Part shown: piece after piece, positions 25,176 to 34,264 of the stretch
Position numbering within the stretch: position 1 is the stretch's first letter
How the letters are laid out: every line of letters starts with the position of its first letter
NCBI GenBank assembly: GCA_017849615.1
Contig: JAFIGS010000017.1
Span: 525,290 to 589,289, forward strand
Source: Pseudolabrys sp.
GTDB lineage: Bacteria; Pseudomonadota; Alphaproteobacteria; Rhizobiales; Xanthobacteraceae
Direction: 5' to 3'
Length of the DNA: 64,000 bases
Position numbers and translations under genes: made by a program
The notes under the pieces: generated by a model
Told to the model about the DNA's origin: nothing
What the model saw: the letters and a program-made list of their open reading frames with translations, nothing else
The model's database searches: none

Positions 25176-26105
25176 TCATAACTGCGCGTTCGCCGCGAAG
25201 GTATTGCACGACGACACCTTGCCGGACTTGAAGCCCGTGGTGAACCAGCGCTGGCGCTGGGCCGAGGTGCCGTGCGTGAAGGAGTCCGGCACGACATAGC
25301 CGCGCGACTGCTTCTGCAGCCGATCGTCGCCGATCGCCGCCGCCGTCTGCAGCGCCGCCTCGATGTCGCCGGGCTCAATCGAATTCCAGCGCTGGTCGGA
25401 CTGGTTGGCCCAGATGCCGGCGAAGCAATCGGCCTGCAACTCGACGCGAACCTGAATGCGGTTCGCCGCCGCGCGATCGCCGGCGGAACGCTGCGCCTCG
25501 GTCGCCTTGGGCAGAATGCCAAGCAGGTTCTGCACATGATGGCCGACTTCATGGGCAATCACATAAGCCTGCGCGAACTCGCAGCTCTTGCCGGTGCAGG
25601 CGCGGAAGCGCGTGCGCATTTCGTCGAAGAACGACGTGTCGAGAAAGATGCGTCGGTCCGGCGGGCAATAGAACGGACCGCTGGCCGAACTCGCCATGCC
25701 GCAGGCGCTGCTCACCTGACCGGTGAACAAACGCAAGCGCGGCGCGCGGTATTGCTGGTTGGCGTCCTGAAACACCTTGATCCAGGTGTCCTCGGTATTG
25801 CCGAGCACCGCGGCGACGAAGTTGCCCATCTGATCGGTGGGCGCGCCGGTGCGCTGCGCGGGCCGATCGACACGTTGCTCATACTGTTGCGACTGACGGC
25901 CATTGTTGACCATCTCGGCGCCGGAGATCAGCAAACTCGGATCGATGCCGAGCGCCCAGCCGATCAGGCCGAGCACGACGACCGTGCCGATGCCAAGTCC
26001 GCCGCCGCCTACCGGTAAGCCGAAGCCGCCGTTGCCGCCGCCAAAACCGCCGCCGCCGCGGTCGTCTTCAACATTGTCGCTGCGCCGAAAATCGTCCCAA
26101 CGCAT
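25176..26105 (-). CDS. Neutral zinc metallopeptidase, YpfJ family
   Basis: A 309-aa putative membrane-anchored metalloprotease. The N-terminus (residues 1-38) is charged and then Gly-rich; one transmembrane helix follows (about 39-58, GTVVVLGLIGWALG). The zinc motif HEVGHH lies at 185-190, with the downstream RVELQADCFAGIWA giving the third ligand. FYCPPDRRIFLDTSFF is typical of the family. The catalytic domain should face the periplasm. Upstream of moaB in the same orientation. The substrate is unknown, as for the family generally. It is divergent from ccrM, and the shared 230-bp gap holds the ccrM regulatory signals. Confidence 0.9.
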   Translation of the reverse strand: MRWDDFRRSDNVEDDRGGGGFGGGNGGFGLPVGGGGLGIGTVVVLGLIGWALGIDPSLLISGAEMVNNGRQSQQYEQRVDRPAQRTGAPTDQMGNFVAAVLGNTEDTWIKVFQDANQQYRAPRLRLFTGQVSSACGMASSASGPFYCPPDRRIFLDTSFFDEMRTRFRACTGKSCEFAQAYVIAHEVGHHVQNLLGILPKATEAQRSAGDRAAANRIQVRVELQADCFAGIWANQSDQRWNSIEPGDIEAALQTAAAIGDDRLQKQSRGYVVPDSFTHGTSAQRQRWFTTGFKSGKVSSCNTFAANAQL

Positions 26106-26179
26106 TCAAATCGCCTCCCAACCGTGCTGCCTTGATCGCTTCCTTTAGCACGACTGATTGCGGCAATACTTGGCAGACT

Positions 26180-26205
26180 GTTAACCTCTGCTAACTCGCG
26201 GTTAA
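26180..26205. promoter_or_regulatory. Cluster of TTAA(C) half-sites upstream of ccrM (possible CtrA site)
   Basis: GTTAAC, CTAAC and GTTAA occur in 26 bp: TTAA at 26181-26184, TAAC at 26192-26195 (a 7-base spacing from the first) and TTAA at 26202-26205. The alphaproteobacterial cell-cycle regulator CtrA binds TTAA-N7-TTAA, and ccrM is a known CtrA target in Caulobacter. The match is partial (TAAC for the second half). It is about 130 bp from the ccrM start. Confidence 0.45.
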
Positions 26206-26317
26206 AGTTGCAGAATTCGTTTCGGCGAATTTTTCCATAAAGGTTTTTTTCACCTTGGCCTGCGCATGATGCGGGCCTGTCGGTTTGTAGGTCCCGCGTC
26301 AGCCGACCGCGTCGTCC

Positions 26318-27478
<1,161 letters not shown>

Positions 27479-27521
27479 AGCTGCTCAACCTTTGTCGTCC
27501 CCGCACATTCGGGACGACAAG

Positions 27522-28004
27522 TCACCGCTCCAGTATCTCGACAAGCAACGCCAACGCCGCCGTTGCGAAAGCTTCCATGTTCGCCGGGCGATCCGGGCTG
27601 CCTGTCTCCAGCGTGACCGCTTTTTCGACCGGGCCGACGACCGCGATGCAGGTGTGACCCGCGGCATCGCCATAACGGTTGCCGGTCGGACCGGTGGCAC
27701 CGGTCTCGCCGAGACCCCAGGTCGCGGCCATCTTGTCGCGGATCGTGCGCGCACCCAGCAGCGCATACGGCTCAGTCGAGGGCCGCAGGCCCTTCATCTC
27801 GGCGTCGCCGATACCGAGCAAAGCCGCGCGCGACGTCTTCGTGTAAACGACCGCACCGCCGAGAAAATAGGCCGAGGCGCCGGGCACCGCGAGCAGCGCC
27901 GCTGCGATCAACCCGCCGGTCGAAGACTCCGCAATGGCGATGGTTTCCTTGCGGGCGATCAGGCGGGCAGCGATCTGCTCAGCGAGCGGCGCGAGCGATC
28001 TCAT
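27522..28004 (-). CDS. CinA-family protein (nicotinamide-nucleotide amidohydrolase-like)
   Basis: A 160-aa stand-alone CinA C-terminal domain. AIAESSTGGLIAAALLAVPG carries the family's active-site Ser/Thr region and YFLGGAVVYTKTSRAALLG follows; GETGATGPTGNRYGD is the third conserved block. Such domains deamidate nicotinamide mononucleotide to nicotinate mononucleotide in NAD salvage (PncC activity in E. coli). The start overlaps the stop of the aminotransferase gene by 4 bp (ATGA), so translation is coupled. Assignment to the family is firm, the exact activity less so. Confidence 0.87.
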   Translation of the reverse strand: MRSLAPLAEQIAARLIARKETIAIAESSTGGLIAAALLAVPGASAYFLGGAVVYTKTSRAALLGIGDAEMKGLRPSTEPYALLGARTIRDKMAATWGLGETGATGPTGNRYGDAAGHTCIAVVGPVEKAVTLETGSPDRPANMEAFATAALALLVEILER

Positions 28005-29230
28005 GGTCCGGCCTTCGTCACGTTGGCGCTGCGCGCCGGCACGCCGAACTCGCGGCGGCAGACCTCGGCCAGCATTGCAATGCCGTCACGGATTTCCTGA
28101 TGCGACGGGCTGGCAAAACAGATGCGAATGCGGCTCTGGCTGTGCGCCTTGTCGGTGGACCATTCCGGGCCCGGATTGATCGCCACACCTTCCTTCAGCG
28201 CGGCCTGATAGAGTTTCAGGCTGTCGACGTTGTCCGGCAGCTTGACCCAGAGGAAGATGCCGCCCTTTGGGTCGTCGAATTCGGCCGCGGTGCCGAACTG
28301 CTCGTTCAGCGCCTCCATCAAGGTCTCGACCTTCTTGCGCAGGCCCTTGCGCAGCGCCGGGACATGCGTCGCGAAAAGCGGCTTGCAGTATTCGGCCAGC
28401 ACCATCTGCTCCAGCGCACCGGAGCCGGCGTCAGTCTTGAGCGACAGCATGCGCGACATGACCTGCCACGGTGCGACGATGAAGCCGACGCGCAAGGCCG
28501 GCGCGATCGATTTCGAAAACGAGCCGACATGAATGACGTTGCCGGCATTGCTCATGGCATGCAGCGCGGGCGGCCGCTGGCCGCTCCAGACGAGGTCGGC
28601 GTAGCAGTCATCCTCGACGATCGGCACGCCGTATTCGTCGGCGAGCGCCAGCAAACGAGCGCGCCGGCTTTCGTCCAGCACGGTGGCGGTGGGGTTTTGC
28701 ACCGTCGGGATGGTGTAGATGAATTTCGGCGTGACGCCGCGGGCCTTGAGGTCTTTCAGCGCCGCCTCGAGCGCGTCCATGCGCATGCCACCTTTGTCGA
28801 GCGGAACGCCGACCGCGGCGACGCCGAGTTTGGTGAAGCGGTTGAGCGAACCCTGGTAGTTGTCCTTTTCGACAATCACCGTATCGCCCCGCGACAAAAG
28901 CGCGCTGTTGACCAGATCGAGGGCCTGCAGCGAACCGGAGACGATGAGAATGTCGTCGGCCGTGCAGCCCATCCCGGCGTCGCGATTGAGCTTGTGCGCG
29001 AGAAATTCGCGCAGCGGCCGGTAGCCCTGCGGACCGCTGTTGAGACCGTAGGTGGCCAGCGTTCGGCCTTCGCGCGACATGACCGATTGCGCAGCCGCGA
29101 TGAGCCCGTCGAGCGGGATTTCGTCGGGATCGTTATTGCCGCCGACGAAATTGTATTTCGGCGCGCCGGTCCAGCGCACGGCCGGCGGCGGCAGGGTCGC
29201 CGGAAACAACGGCGCGAAGTCGAAGGGCAT
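28001..29230 (-). CDS. PLP-dependent aminotransferase, 2-aminoadipate/MocR-type fold
   Basis: A 409-aa fold-type I aminotransferase without a GntR DNA-binding domain. Recognisable blocks: YGLNSGPQGYRPLREFLA, ILIVSGSLQALDLVNSALL, the segment IPTVQNPTATVLDESRR, VEDDCYADLVW, and VIHVGSFSKSIAPALRVGF, where the Lys of SFSKS is the PLP Schiff-base residue. The substrate could be 2-aminoadipate, branched-chain or aromatic amino acids; sequence alone does not decide. The ATG at 29230 has a GGAGGAGAGG ribosome binding site, better than an upstream in-frame start. Its stop overlaps the CinA gene start. RidA, which clears reactive enamine intermediates of PLP enzymes, lies upstream on the same strand. 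Confidence 0.9.
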   Translation of the reverse strand: MPFDFAPLFPATLPPPAVRWTGAPKYNFVGGNNDPDEIPLDGLIAAAQSVMSREGRTLATYGLNSGPQGYRPLREFLAHKLNRDAGMGCTADDILIVSGSLQALDLVNSALLSRGDTVIVEKDNYQGSLNRFTKLGVAAVGVPLDKGGMRMDALEAALKDLKARGVTPKFIYTIPTVQNPTATVLDESRRARLLALADEYGVPIVEDDCYADLVWSGQRPPALHAMSNAGNVIHVGSFSKSIAPALRVGFIVAPWQVMSRMLSLKTDAGSGALEQMVLAEYCKPLFATHVPALRKGLRKKVETLMEALNEQFGTAAEFDDPKGGIFLWVKLPDNVDSLKLYQAALKEGVAINPGPEWSTDKAHSQSRIRICFASPSHQEIRDGIAMLAEVCRREFGVPARSANVTKAGP

Positions 29231-29250
29231 GTTTCCTCTCCTCCCGCTCG

Positions 29251-29305
29251 TCCCCGCCATAGCCGTTTGAAGAACGGCGTTCTTTCAGAACGCCTATGGC
29301 GGGGA
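29251..29305. repeat. Cruciform-like repeat: outer stem with two inner hairpins
   Basis: Outer arms TCCCCGCCATAG (29251-29262) and CTATGGCGGGGA (29294-29305) are perfect complements. Inside are CCGTT-TGAAG-AACGG (29263-29277) and GGCGTTC-TTTCA-GAACGCC (29276-29294). A further hairpin CCCGC-TTTC-GCGGG is at 29347-29361. The element lies between ridA-like and aminotransferase genes, 20 bp from the latter's start. Confidence 0.8.
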
Positions 29306-29394
29306 CCCAGAGCCGCAACGGTTGCTTTTGTTTTTTGGCTTCTGGACCCGCTTTCGCGGGGGTGAGCGGTTTAGTTGGTGGTCGGTGGCAGGCG

Positions 29395-29745
29395 TTACTT
29401 CGCCGCCTGCACCATGATCTCGACCTTGTATTCCGGGGCGGCGAGGCGAGCCTCGACGGTAGCGCGCGCCGGCGTATTGCCGGGCGACACCCAGGCGTCC
29501 CACACGGCGTTCATCGCCGCGAATTCGGACATCGACGTGACCCAGATATTGGCCGACAGCAGCTTCGACTTGTCGGTGCCGGCCTTGGCCAGATAGCCGT
29601 CGATCTGCGCCAGAATGTCCTTGGTCTGGGCCGCCATGTCCTTGCCCTTGGGGTCGTTGGCGACGATGCCCGCCAGATAGACGGTGTTGCCATGGACCAC
29701 GCACTTGCTCATGCGCGGGTTGGAATCGTAACGCTCGATGGCCAT
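29395..29745 (-). CDS. RidA family protein (Rid/YjgF/UK114)
   Basis: A 116-aa trimeric imine/enamine deaminase-like protein. It has VVHGNTVYLAGIVANDPKG, DILAQIDGYLAKAGTDKSKL and the C-terminal RATVEARLAAPEYKVEI, where the Arg-containing PxRxxVE-type motif is the hallmark. RidA hydrolyses reactive 2-aminoacrylate and related products of PLP enzymes, which fits the aminotransferase gene 164 bp downstream. The open frame extends far upstream, but the ATG at 29745 has a GGAGG ribosome binding site and gives the family length. Confidence 0.9.
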   Translation of the reverse strand: MAIERYDSNPRMSKCVVHGNTVYLAGIVANDPKGKDMAAQTKDILAQIDGYLAKAGTDKSKLLSANIWVTSMSEFAAMNAVWDAWVSPGNTPARATVEARLAAPEYKVEIMVQAAK

Positions 29746-29886
29746 GGGCCTTCCTCCACTCGGTTGAAATCCGGCCGGAGTCTTAGCGGGCTTCGCTCCC
29801 GAAGGGAACTCGGAACCCGGCTTTTGATTTATAGTGCCAAGCGCGCGAGGGACCCGCCGCCGCGCCGCAAACAGGGAGAGTTCGCC

Positions 29887-30471
29887 ATGGGCTGGTTTTC
29901 CTCCGATATCGACACCTTCGAAGAGCTCTTCATCCACACGCTGCAGGACATCTATTACGCCGAGCACCAGATCAGGAAATCGCTGCCCGACATGATCGAG
30001 AAGGCGTCCGACGCCGAACTCAAGAAGGGCTTCCGGATGCACCTCAAGCAGACCGACGGCCAGATCAAGCGTCTCGACCGCGTGTTCAAGATGATGAAGT
30101 CGGTGCCGCAGGGCACCAAGTGCCCGGCCATCGACGGCATCATCGAAGAGGCCAACGACATCGCCGGCGAGATCGAAAACAAGACCATCCTCAACGCGGC
30201 GCTGATCGCCGCCGCGCAGGCGGTCGAGCATTACGAGATCACGCGCTACGGCACGCTGGTGGCCTGGGCGCGCGTCATCGGCCGCACCGACGTCGCCAAG
30301 GTTCTCAACATGAACCTCAAGGAAGAGAAGGCGACCGACAAGAAGCTGGGCGGCATCGCCAAGCGCAAGATCAACAAGAAGGCCGCGGCGCTCAAGCTAA
30401 AGAAGCCGACCAAGGCCGAGCAGGCCGAAAACGCCATGCTCGTCGCCGCGGCGGGGATACCGGCGATTTGA
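29887..30471 (+). CDS. DUF892 ferritin-like protein (YciE/YciF family)
   Basis: A 194-aa all-helical protein. LFIHTLQDIYYAEHQIRKSL begins the first helix with the conserved Glu/His set, and QAVEHYEITRYGTLVAWAR supplies the second metal-ligand group, the di-iron ferritin-like fold of DUF892. The C-terminus is Lys-rich (KRKINKKAAALKLKK). YciF-type proteins are stress-induced in enterobacteria; function remains open. Ribosome binding site AGGGAGAG precedes the ATG at 29887. Monocistronic, divergent from ridA-like, and followed at 30481 by a repeat. Confidence 0.88.
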   Translation: MGWFSSDIDTFEELFIHTLQDIYYAEHQIRKSLPDMIEKASDAELKKGFRMHLKQTDGQIKRLDRVFKMMKSVPQGTKCPAIDGIIEEANDIAGEIENKTILNAALIAAAQAVEHYEITRYGTLVAWARVIGRTDVAKVLNMNLKEEKATDKKLGGIAKRKINKKAAALKLKKPTKAEQAENAMLVAAAGIPAI

Positions 30472-30480
30472 CTTTCTCTT

Positions 30481-30600
30481 CACCTCTCCCATGGGGAGAG
30501 GTCGACCACCGAAGGCGGTCGGGTGAGGGGTTACTACCTGTCGAGAGTCACTTGCCCCCTCGCCCCAACCATCTCCCCCAAGGGGAGACGGTTGGGGTGA
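30481..30600. repeat. Intergenic repeat with paired CT-rich/AG-rich hairpins
   Basis: Two nested palindromes: ACCTCTCCC-AT-GGGGAGAGGT at 30482-30502 and CCCCAACC...GGTTGGGG at 30563-30597 with TCTCCCC / GGGGAGA inside. The first is followed by GACC...GGTC arms. It separates the DUF892 gene from the convergent SMP-30 gene and may act as a bidirectional terminator. Similar wording (CCCTCTCC...GGAGAGGG) is frequent between genes in many proteobacteria. Confidence 0.75.
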
Positions 30601-30618
30601 GTGCGGAGCGCTGCTGAC

Positions 30619-31590
30619 CTACCCTCCCTTCACGCCCTGCGTGTTGACGTAGAGCGCGTACAGCGAATGCGCAGCCGCCATGAACAGGCGGTTGCGCTTG
30701 ACGCCGCCAAAGGCGACGTTGGCGCAGCGTTCGGGCAGATGAATATGACCGATCGGCTCCCCCTCGGCGGTGAACACGCGCACGCCATCGAGCTCCGGCG
30801 TCATGCCCCAGCCGCACCACAAATTGCCGTCGATATCGACGCGGAAGCCGTCCGGCGTGCCGCCCGGACCGGCGTCGATCAGCACCTTGCGGTTCGACAG
30901 CTTGTCGCCCGCGCCGACATCGAAGCTCAGGATCTTGCGCGGCTCGGCGCGCGACTCGACGATGTAGATCTTCTTTTCGTCCGGTGAGAAAGCGAGGCCG
31001 TTCGGCGCGTTGATCCCTTCGGCCGCGACCGTCATTTTTCCGGTCTGGCCATCGACGCGATAGACGTTCATCGGCAATTCCGGCTCGGCCTTGTCGCCCT
31101 CCAGGTGGCTGAGAATGCCGAACGGCGGGTCGGTGAACCAGATCGAGCCGTCGGACTTCACCACGACATCGTTCGGCGAGTTCAGCCGTTTGCCATCGAA
31201 GCTGTCGGCTATCACCGTGATGGTGCCGTCATATTCGGTGCGCGTGACGCGTCGCGTTTGATGCTCGCAGGTGATGAGCCGGCCCTGCCGGTCGCGCGTA
31301 TTGCCGTTGCCGTGATTGGATGGCTTGCGGAACGGCGTCACCCGTCCGGTCGCCTCATCCCAGCGATACATGACGCTGGCGGGTACATCGCTCCAGATCA
31401 GACAATGCTGATCGCCGAACCACACCGGCCCCTCGCCCCAGCGCGTGCCGTGATAAAGCCGCTCAACGCAGGTCAGCGGCATGTGGTAGTTCTTGAAGCG
31501 CGGGTCGAGCTGTTCGATCAGCGGATCGGGATAGCGCAGGCTGGGCGACCATTGGCCGATCAAGGCGGCGGCTCTGGCATCGAGCGACAT
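30619..31590 (-). CDS. SMP-30/gluconolactonase family lactonase
   Basis: A 323-aa six-bladed beta-propeller lactone hydrolase. Metal-site and family blocks: RWGEGPVWFGDQHCLIWSDV (first Glu ligand), RLNSPNDVVVKSDGSIWFTD (Asn and Asp ligands), INAPNGLAFSPDEKKIYIVE and GTPDGFRVDIDGNLWCG. The likely substrate is a sugar lactone (gluconolactone or similar). The ATG at 31590 has GGGAGAG upstream. It lies 29 bp downstream of mutY on the same strand, but a functional link is not evident. No signal peptide, so cytoplasmic. Confidence 0.92.
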   Translation of the reverse strand: MSLDARAAALIGQWSPSLRYPDPLIEQLDPRFKNYHMPLTCVERLYHGTRWGEGPVWFGDQHCLIWSDVPASVMYRWDEATGRVTPFRKPSNHGNGNTRDRQGRLITCEHQTRRVTRTEYDGTITVIADSFDGKRLNSPNDVVVKSDGSIWFTDPPFGILSHLEGDKAEPELPMNVYRVDGQTGKMTVAAEGINAPNGLAFSPDEKKIYIVESRAEPRKILSFDVGAGDKLSNRKVLIDAGPGGTPDGFRVDIDGNLWCGWGMTPELDGVRVFTAEGEPIGHIHLPERCANVAFGGVKRNRLFMAAAHSLYALYVNTQGVKGG

Positions 31591-31619
31591 CGTATTCTCT
31601 CCCGGATTTTCTGGTGAGC

Positions 31620-32702
31620 TCAGTCTAGCGCATGCGCCAGCACTTTGCGCATGACGTTGGGCAGCGCTTCGCCAGGCAGATCGGCGACCTTGACCCAGCG
31701 CGCGCCCTTCGGCGCCGCCGCCGTCTTCGGCACCCGCGCGACGAACACCGTCAACGCCAGCGGAAAATGGGTAAACACATGCGTGACCTCGCCGGCGAGC
31801 TTGCGCCATGTCGCCCTGGCGATCTTCGGAGCGGCATCAAGCGCGGTGGCGACGTCGAAGTCGTGCGACCACTCGCTGCCCGGCACTTCGGTCATGGCGC
31901 CCAGCAGCCCCTTCTCCGGGCGCTGACGCAGCAGCACGCGATTGTCCTCGCGCAGTACGACGAAAGCGGCCCCGCGCCGCAGCTTGCCTTCACGCTTGGG
32001 CGCCTTGCGCGGGAATGTCTCCTGATCGCCGCGCGCCCGGGCAATACAGACCGTGTCGAAGGGGCACAGCGCGCAAGCCGGCTTCTTCGGCGTGCAGATG
32101 GTGGCGCCGAGATCCATCAGCGCCTGCGCGAAATCGCCGGTGCGCGAGGCCGGCATCAGGGACGCAGCCAGGCGCTTGATCTCGGGCTTGGCCGCCGGTA
32201 GCGCCTCCTCGACGGCGAACAGCCGCGTCACGACGCGCTCGACATTGCCGTCCACCGGCACCGCCGGCAGATCGAAGGCAATCGCACCAACGGCCGCTGC
32301 GGTGTAGTCGCCGATCCCGGGCAGCGCCCGCAAGGCGTCGAGGTCGGCCGGGAAAACGCCGCCATGGCGTTCGACCACCGCGATGGCGCAGGCGTGCAGA
32401 TTGCGGGCCCGCGCGTAGTAGCCGAGCCCGGCCCAGGCGCGCAGCACGTCATCGAGCGGCGAGCGCGCCAGCGCTTCGACGGTCGGCCATGTGCCCAGAA
32501 ATTTCGCGAAATACGGACCCACCGTTTTCACGGTGGTTTGTTGCAACATGATTTCCGACAGCCATACCGCATAGGGCGCCGTGCGCTCGCCCTTCCGGGC
32601 CCGCCACGGCAGCACCCGGCGATGCCGGTCGTACCAGGCGAGCAGATCGGCCGGGTCGGGCGTCGCTTTCTTTCGCCGCGGGGCGCGGACTGCTACGTTC
32701 AT
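31620..32702 (-). CDS. mutY: A/G-specific adenine glycosylase
   Basis: Removes adenine mispaired with 8-oxoguanine. The HhH-GPD domain has VWLSEIMLQQTTV (catalytic Glu), LPGIGDYTAAAVGAIAF (helix-hairpin-helix) and VPVDGNVERVVTRLF (catalytic Asp). The 4Fe-4S ligands are complete: C-x6-C-x2-C-x5-C in CTPKKPACALCPFDTVC. A C-terminal NUDIX-like domain recognises 8-oxoG. Length 360 aa is normal. The ATG at 32702 is 28 bp from the divergent dciA-like start, so the two genes share a very short promoter region. Confidence 0.96.
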   Translation of the reverse strand: MNVAVRAPRRKKATPDPADLLAWYDRHRRVLPWRARKGERTAPYAVWLSEIMLQQTTVKTVGPYFAKFLGTWPTVEALARSPLDDVLRAWAGLGYYARARNLHACAIAVVERHGGVFPADLDALRALPGIGDYTAAAVGAIAFDLPAVPVDGNVERVVTRLFAVEEALPAAKPEIKRLAASLMPASRTGDFAQALMDLGATICTPKKPACALCPFDTVCIARARGDQETFPRKAPKREGKLRRGAAFVVLREDNRVLLRQRPEKGLLGAMTEVPGSEWSHDFDVATALDAAPKIARATWRKLAGEVTHVFTHFPLALTVFVARVPKTAAAPKGARWVKVADLPGEALPNVMRKVLAHALD

Positions 32703-32730
32703 AGCCGCACGATGCCTAGAGCGGGCCCCG

Positions 32731-33222
32731 ATGAGCAAGCCTTCGAGAAGTTTTCCCCGTCCGTTGTCCGAATTCACCGCGGCGAGCCTCAGCGGTGTGC
32801 TCAAGGCGCAGGGCTTTGCCTCGACCGAAATCCTGACCCGGTGGCCGACCATTGTCGGCGCGGAAATCGCCGCCCATAGCGAGCCGATGAAAATCAACTG
32901 GCCGCGGCCGAAGTCGGACGTTGGCGAGGTCGAGCAAGCCGAACCGGCCACATTGGTGCTGCGGGTCGAAGGCCCCATGGCGCTGGAGATCCAGCATCAG
33001 TCGTCGGTTATCCTGGAGCGCGTGAACCGGTTCTTCGGCTGGCAGGCCGTCGGCCGCCTGGCGCTGCGGCAGGCCCCGCTACGGCGCAAGGCGCCGAAGA
33101 CCCGCCCTGCCCCGCCCGACCCGGCCCTGACCGCCCGGCTCGCCGCCGAGATGCCGGAAATCGAGGACGACGCCCTGCGCGGCGCTCTGGCGAGGCTCGG
33201 GACGGCTATCAAGACAAAGTGA
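32731..33222 (+). CDS. DciA-like protein (DUF721)
   Basis: A 163-aa member of the DUF721 family, which includes DciA, the ancestral loader of the replicative helicase DnaB. The N-terminal core has LSGVLKAQGFASTEILTRW, IVGAEIAAHSEPMKI, LVLRVEGPMALEIQHQSSVI and the segment ILERVNRFFGWQAVGRL. The C-terminal tail is Pro/Ala-rich. It starts 28 bp from divergent mutY and leads a rightward cluster with the DsbA-like gene and smc. The mutY/DUF721/thioredoxin-like/SMC arrangement is common in Rhizobiales. Confidence 0.83.
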   Translation: MSKPSRSFPRPLSEFTAASLSGVLKAQGFASTEILTRWPTIVGAEIAAHSEPMKINWPRPKSDVGEVEQAEPATLVLRVEGPMALEIQHQSSVILERVNRFFGWQAVGRLALRQAPLRRKAPKTRPAPPDPALTARLAAEMPEIEDDALRGALARLGTAIKTK

Positions 33223-33334
33223 GGTTGGCAGGCAACGGGAGGCAGCTTCGCGCCATTGCCACAATCGTCCTGTCCAGCTAGCAGAATGCCATCCGCGGAC
33301 CCTTTTTCCGCGAATATTGTAACGGAGACATCCC

Positions 33335-34003
33335 TTGCGCCTGACCCGACGTGAATTTTGCCAGAGCACGGCTTTCGTGGCCCTCGCGACGGCTTTGGGA
33401 TTGTCCAGCCTGCCCGCCCTGACCGAACCGGCGCTGGCTCAGGCCGCCGTCTCCGAAACCGAGTTGATGGCGCCGAATGCCCTGCCGGACATGGCCATTG
33501 GCGACCCCAAGGCGCCGGTCACCGTCATCGAATATGCGTCGATGACCTGCCCGCACTGCGCGACCTTCACCGAAAAGACCTTCCCCGAGATCAAGAAGAA
33601 ATACATCGACACCGGAAAGGTGCGCTTCATCTTCCGCGAGTTCCCGCTGGATAACCTCGCCGCCGCCGTCTTCATGCTGGCGCGCTGCAATGCCGAGACC
33701 AATTCGGAGAAGTATTTCGCCTTCGTCGACACCATGTTCCGCCAGCAGCGCACCTGGGCGGTCGAAAAGCCGCTGGAGCCGCTGCTGACGATCTCCAAGC
33801 AGGCCGGTTTCACCCAGGAAACCTTCAACGCCTGCCTGTCCAACCAGAAGGTGCTGGACGGCATCGAGGCGATGCGACAGCGCGGCGTGGACAAGTTCAA
33901 GGTGCAGTCGACCCCGTCCTTCTTCATCAACGGCAAACTGCTCACCGGCGCGCTTTCGGTGGACGAGATGTCCAAGGCTATCGACCCGCTGCTGAAGAGC
34001 TGA
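33335..34003 (+). CDS. DsbA-family thiol-disulfide oxidoreductase
   Basis: A 222-aa periplasmic thioredoxin-fold protein. The active site is CPHC (C72, C75) in ASMTCPHCATFTEKTFPEI, and the cis-Pro loop is VQSTPSFFINGKLL. The N-terminus LTRREFCQSTAFVALATA has a twin-arginine motif plus hydrophobic stretch and an ALA cleavage site near residue 36, so Tat export is possible. The start is a TTG at 33335 with GGAG 7 nt upstream; no in-frame ATG fits the signal peptide. Related to DsbA/BdbD proteins that oxidise or reshuffle disulfides. Confidence 0.9.
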   Translation: MRLTRREFCQSTAFVALATALGLSSLPALTEPALAQAAVSETELMAPNALPDMAIGDPKAPVTVIEYASMTCPHCATFTEKTFPEIKKKYIDTGKVRFIFREFPLDNLAAAVFMLARCNAETNSEKYFAFVDTMFRQQRTWAVEKPLEPLLTISKQAGFTQETFNACLSNQKVLDGIEAMRQRGVDKFKVQSTPSFFINGKLLTGALSVDEMSKAIDPLLKS

Positions 34004-34264
34004 CCGCGGCCGGGTTCCGCCGGACCGCAACATATAGTCCGGTGGTACAAGCGTATTATTTGTCAATCCACAGCCGAAAAGTCTGGAAAACCGGGCTTTT
34101 GCGGGCCATCTCAGTTGCCTGGTCGGCGGCGGGATTTCATTGTGCCGGGGGATGCGGCATACGACCTTTAGCGTCTGGCCGTTGCCCGGCCGCCACTTTG
34201 CGTAACCCTCACAAATGCCCTTCGGTCATGAACGTCAGGCCGGGCGGCTCGAGGCATTAACAGT

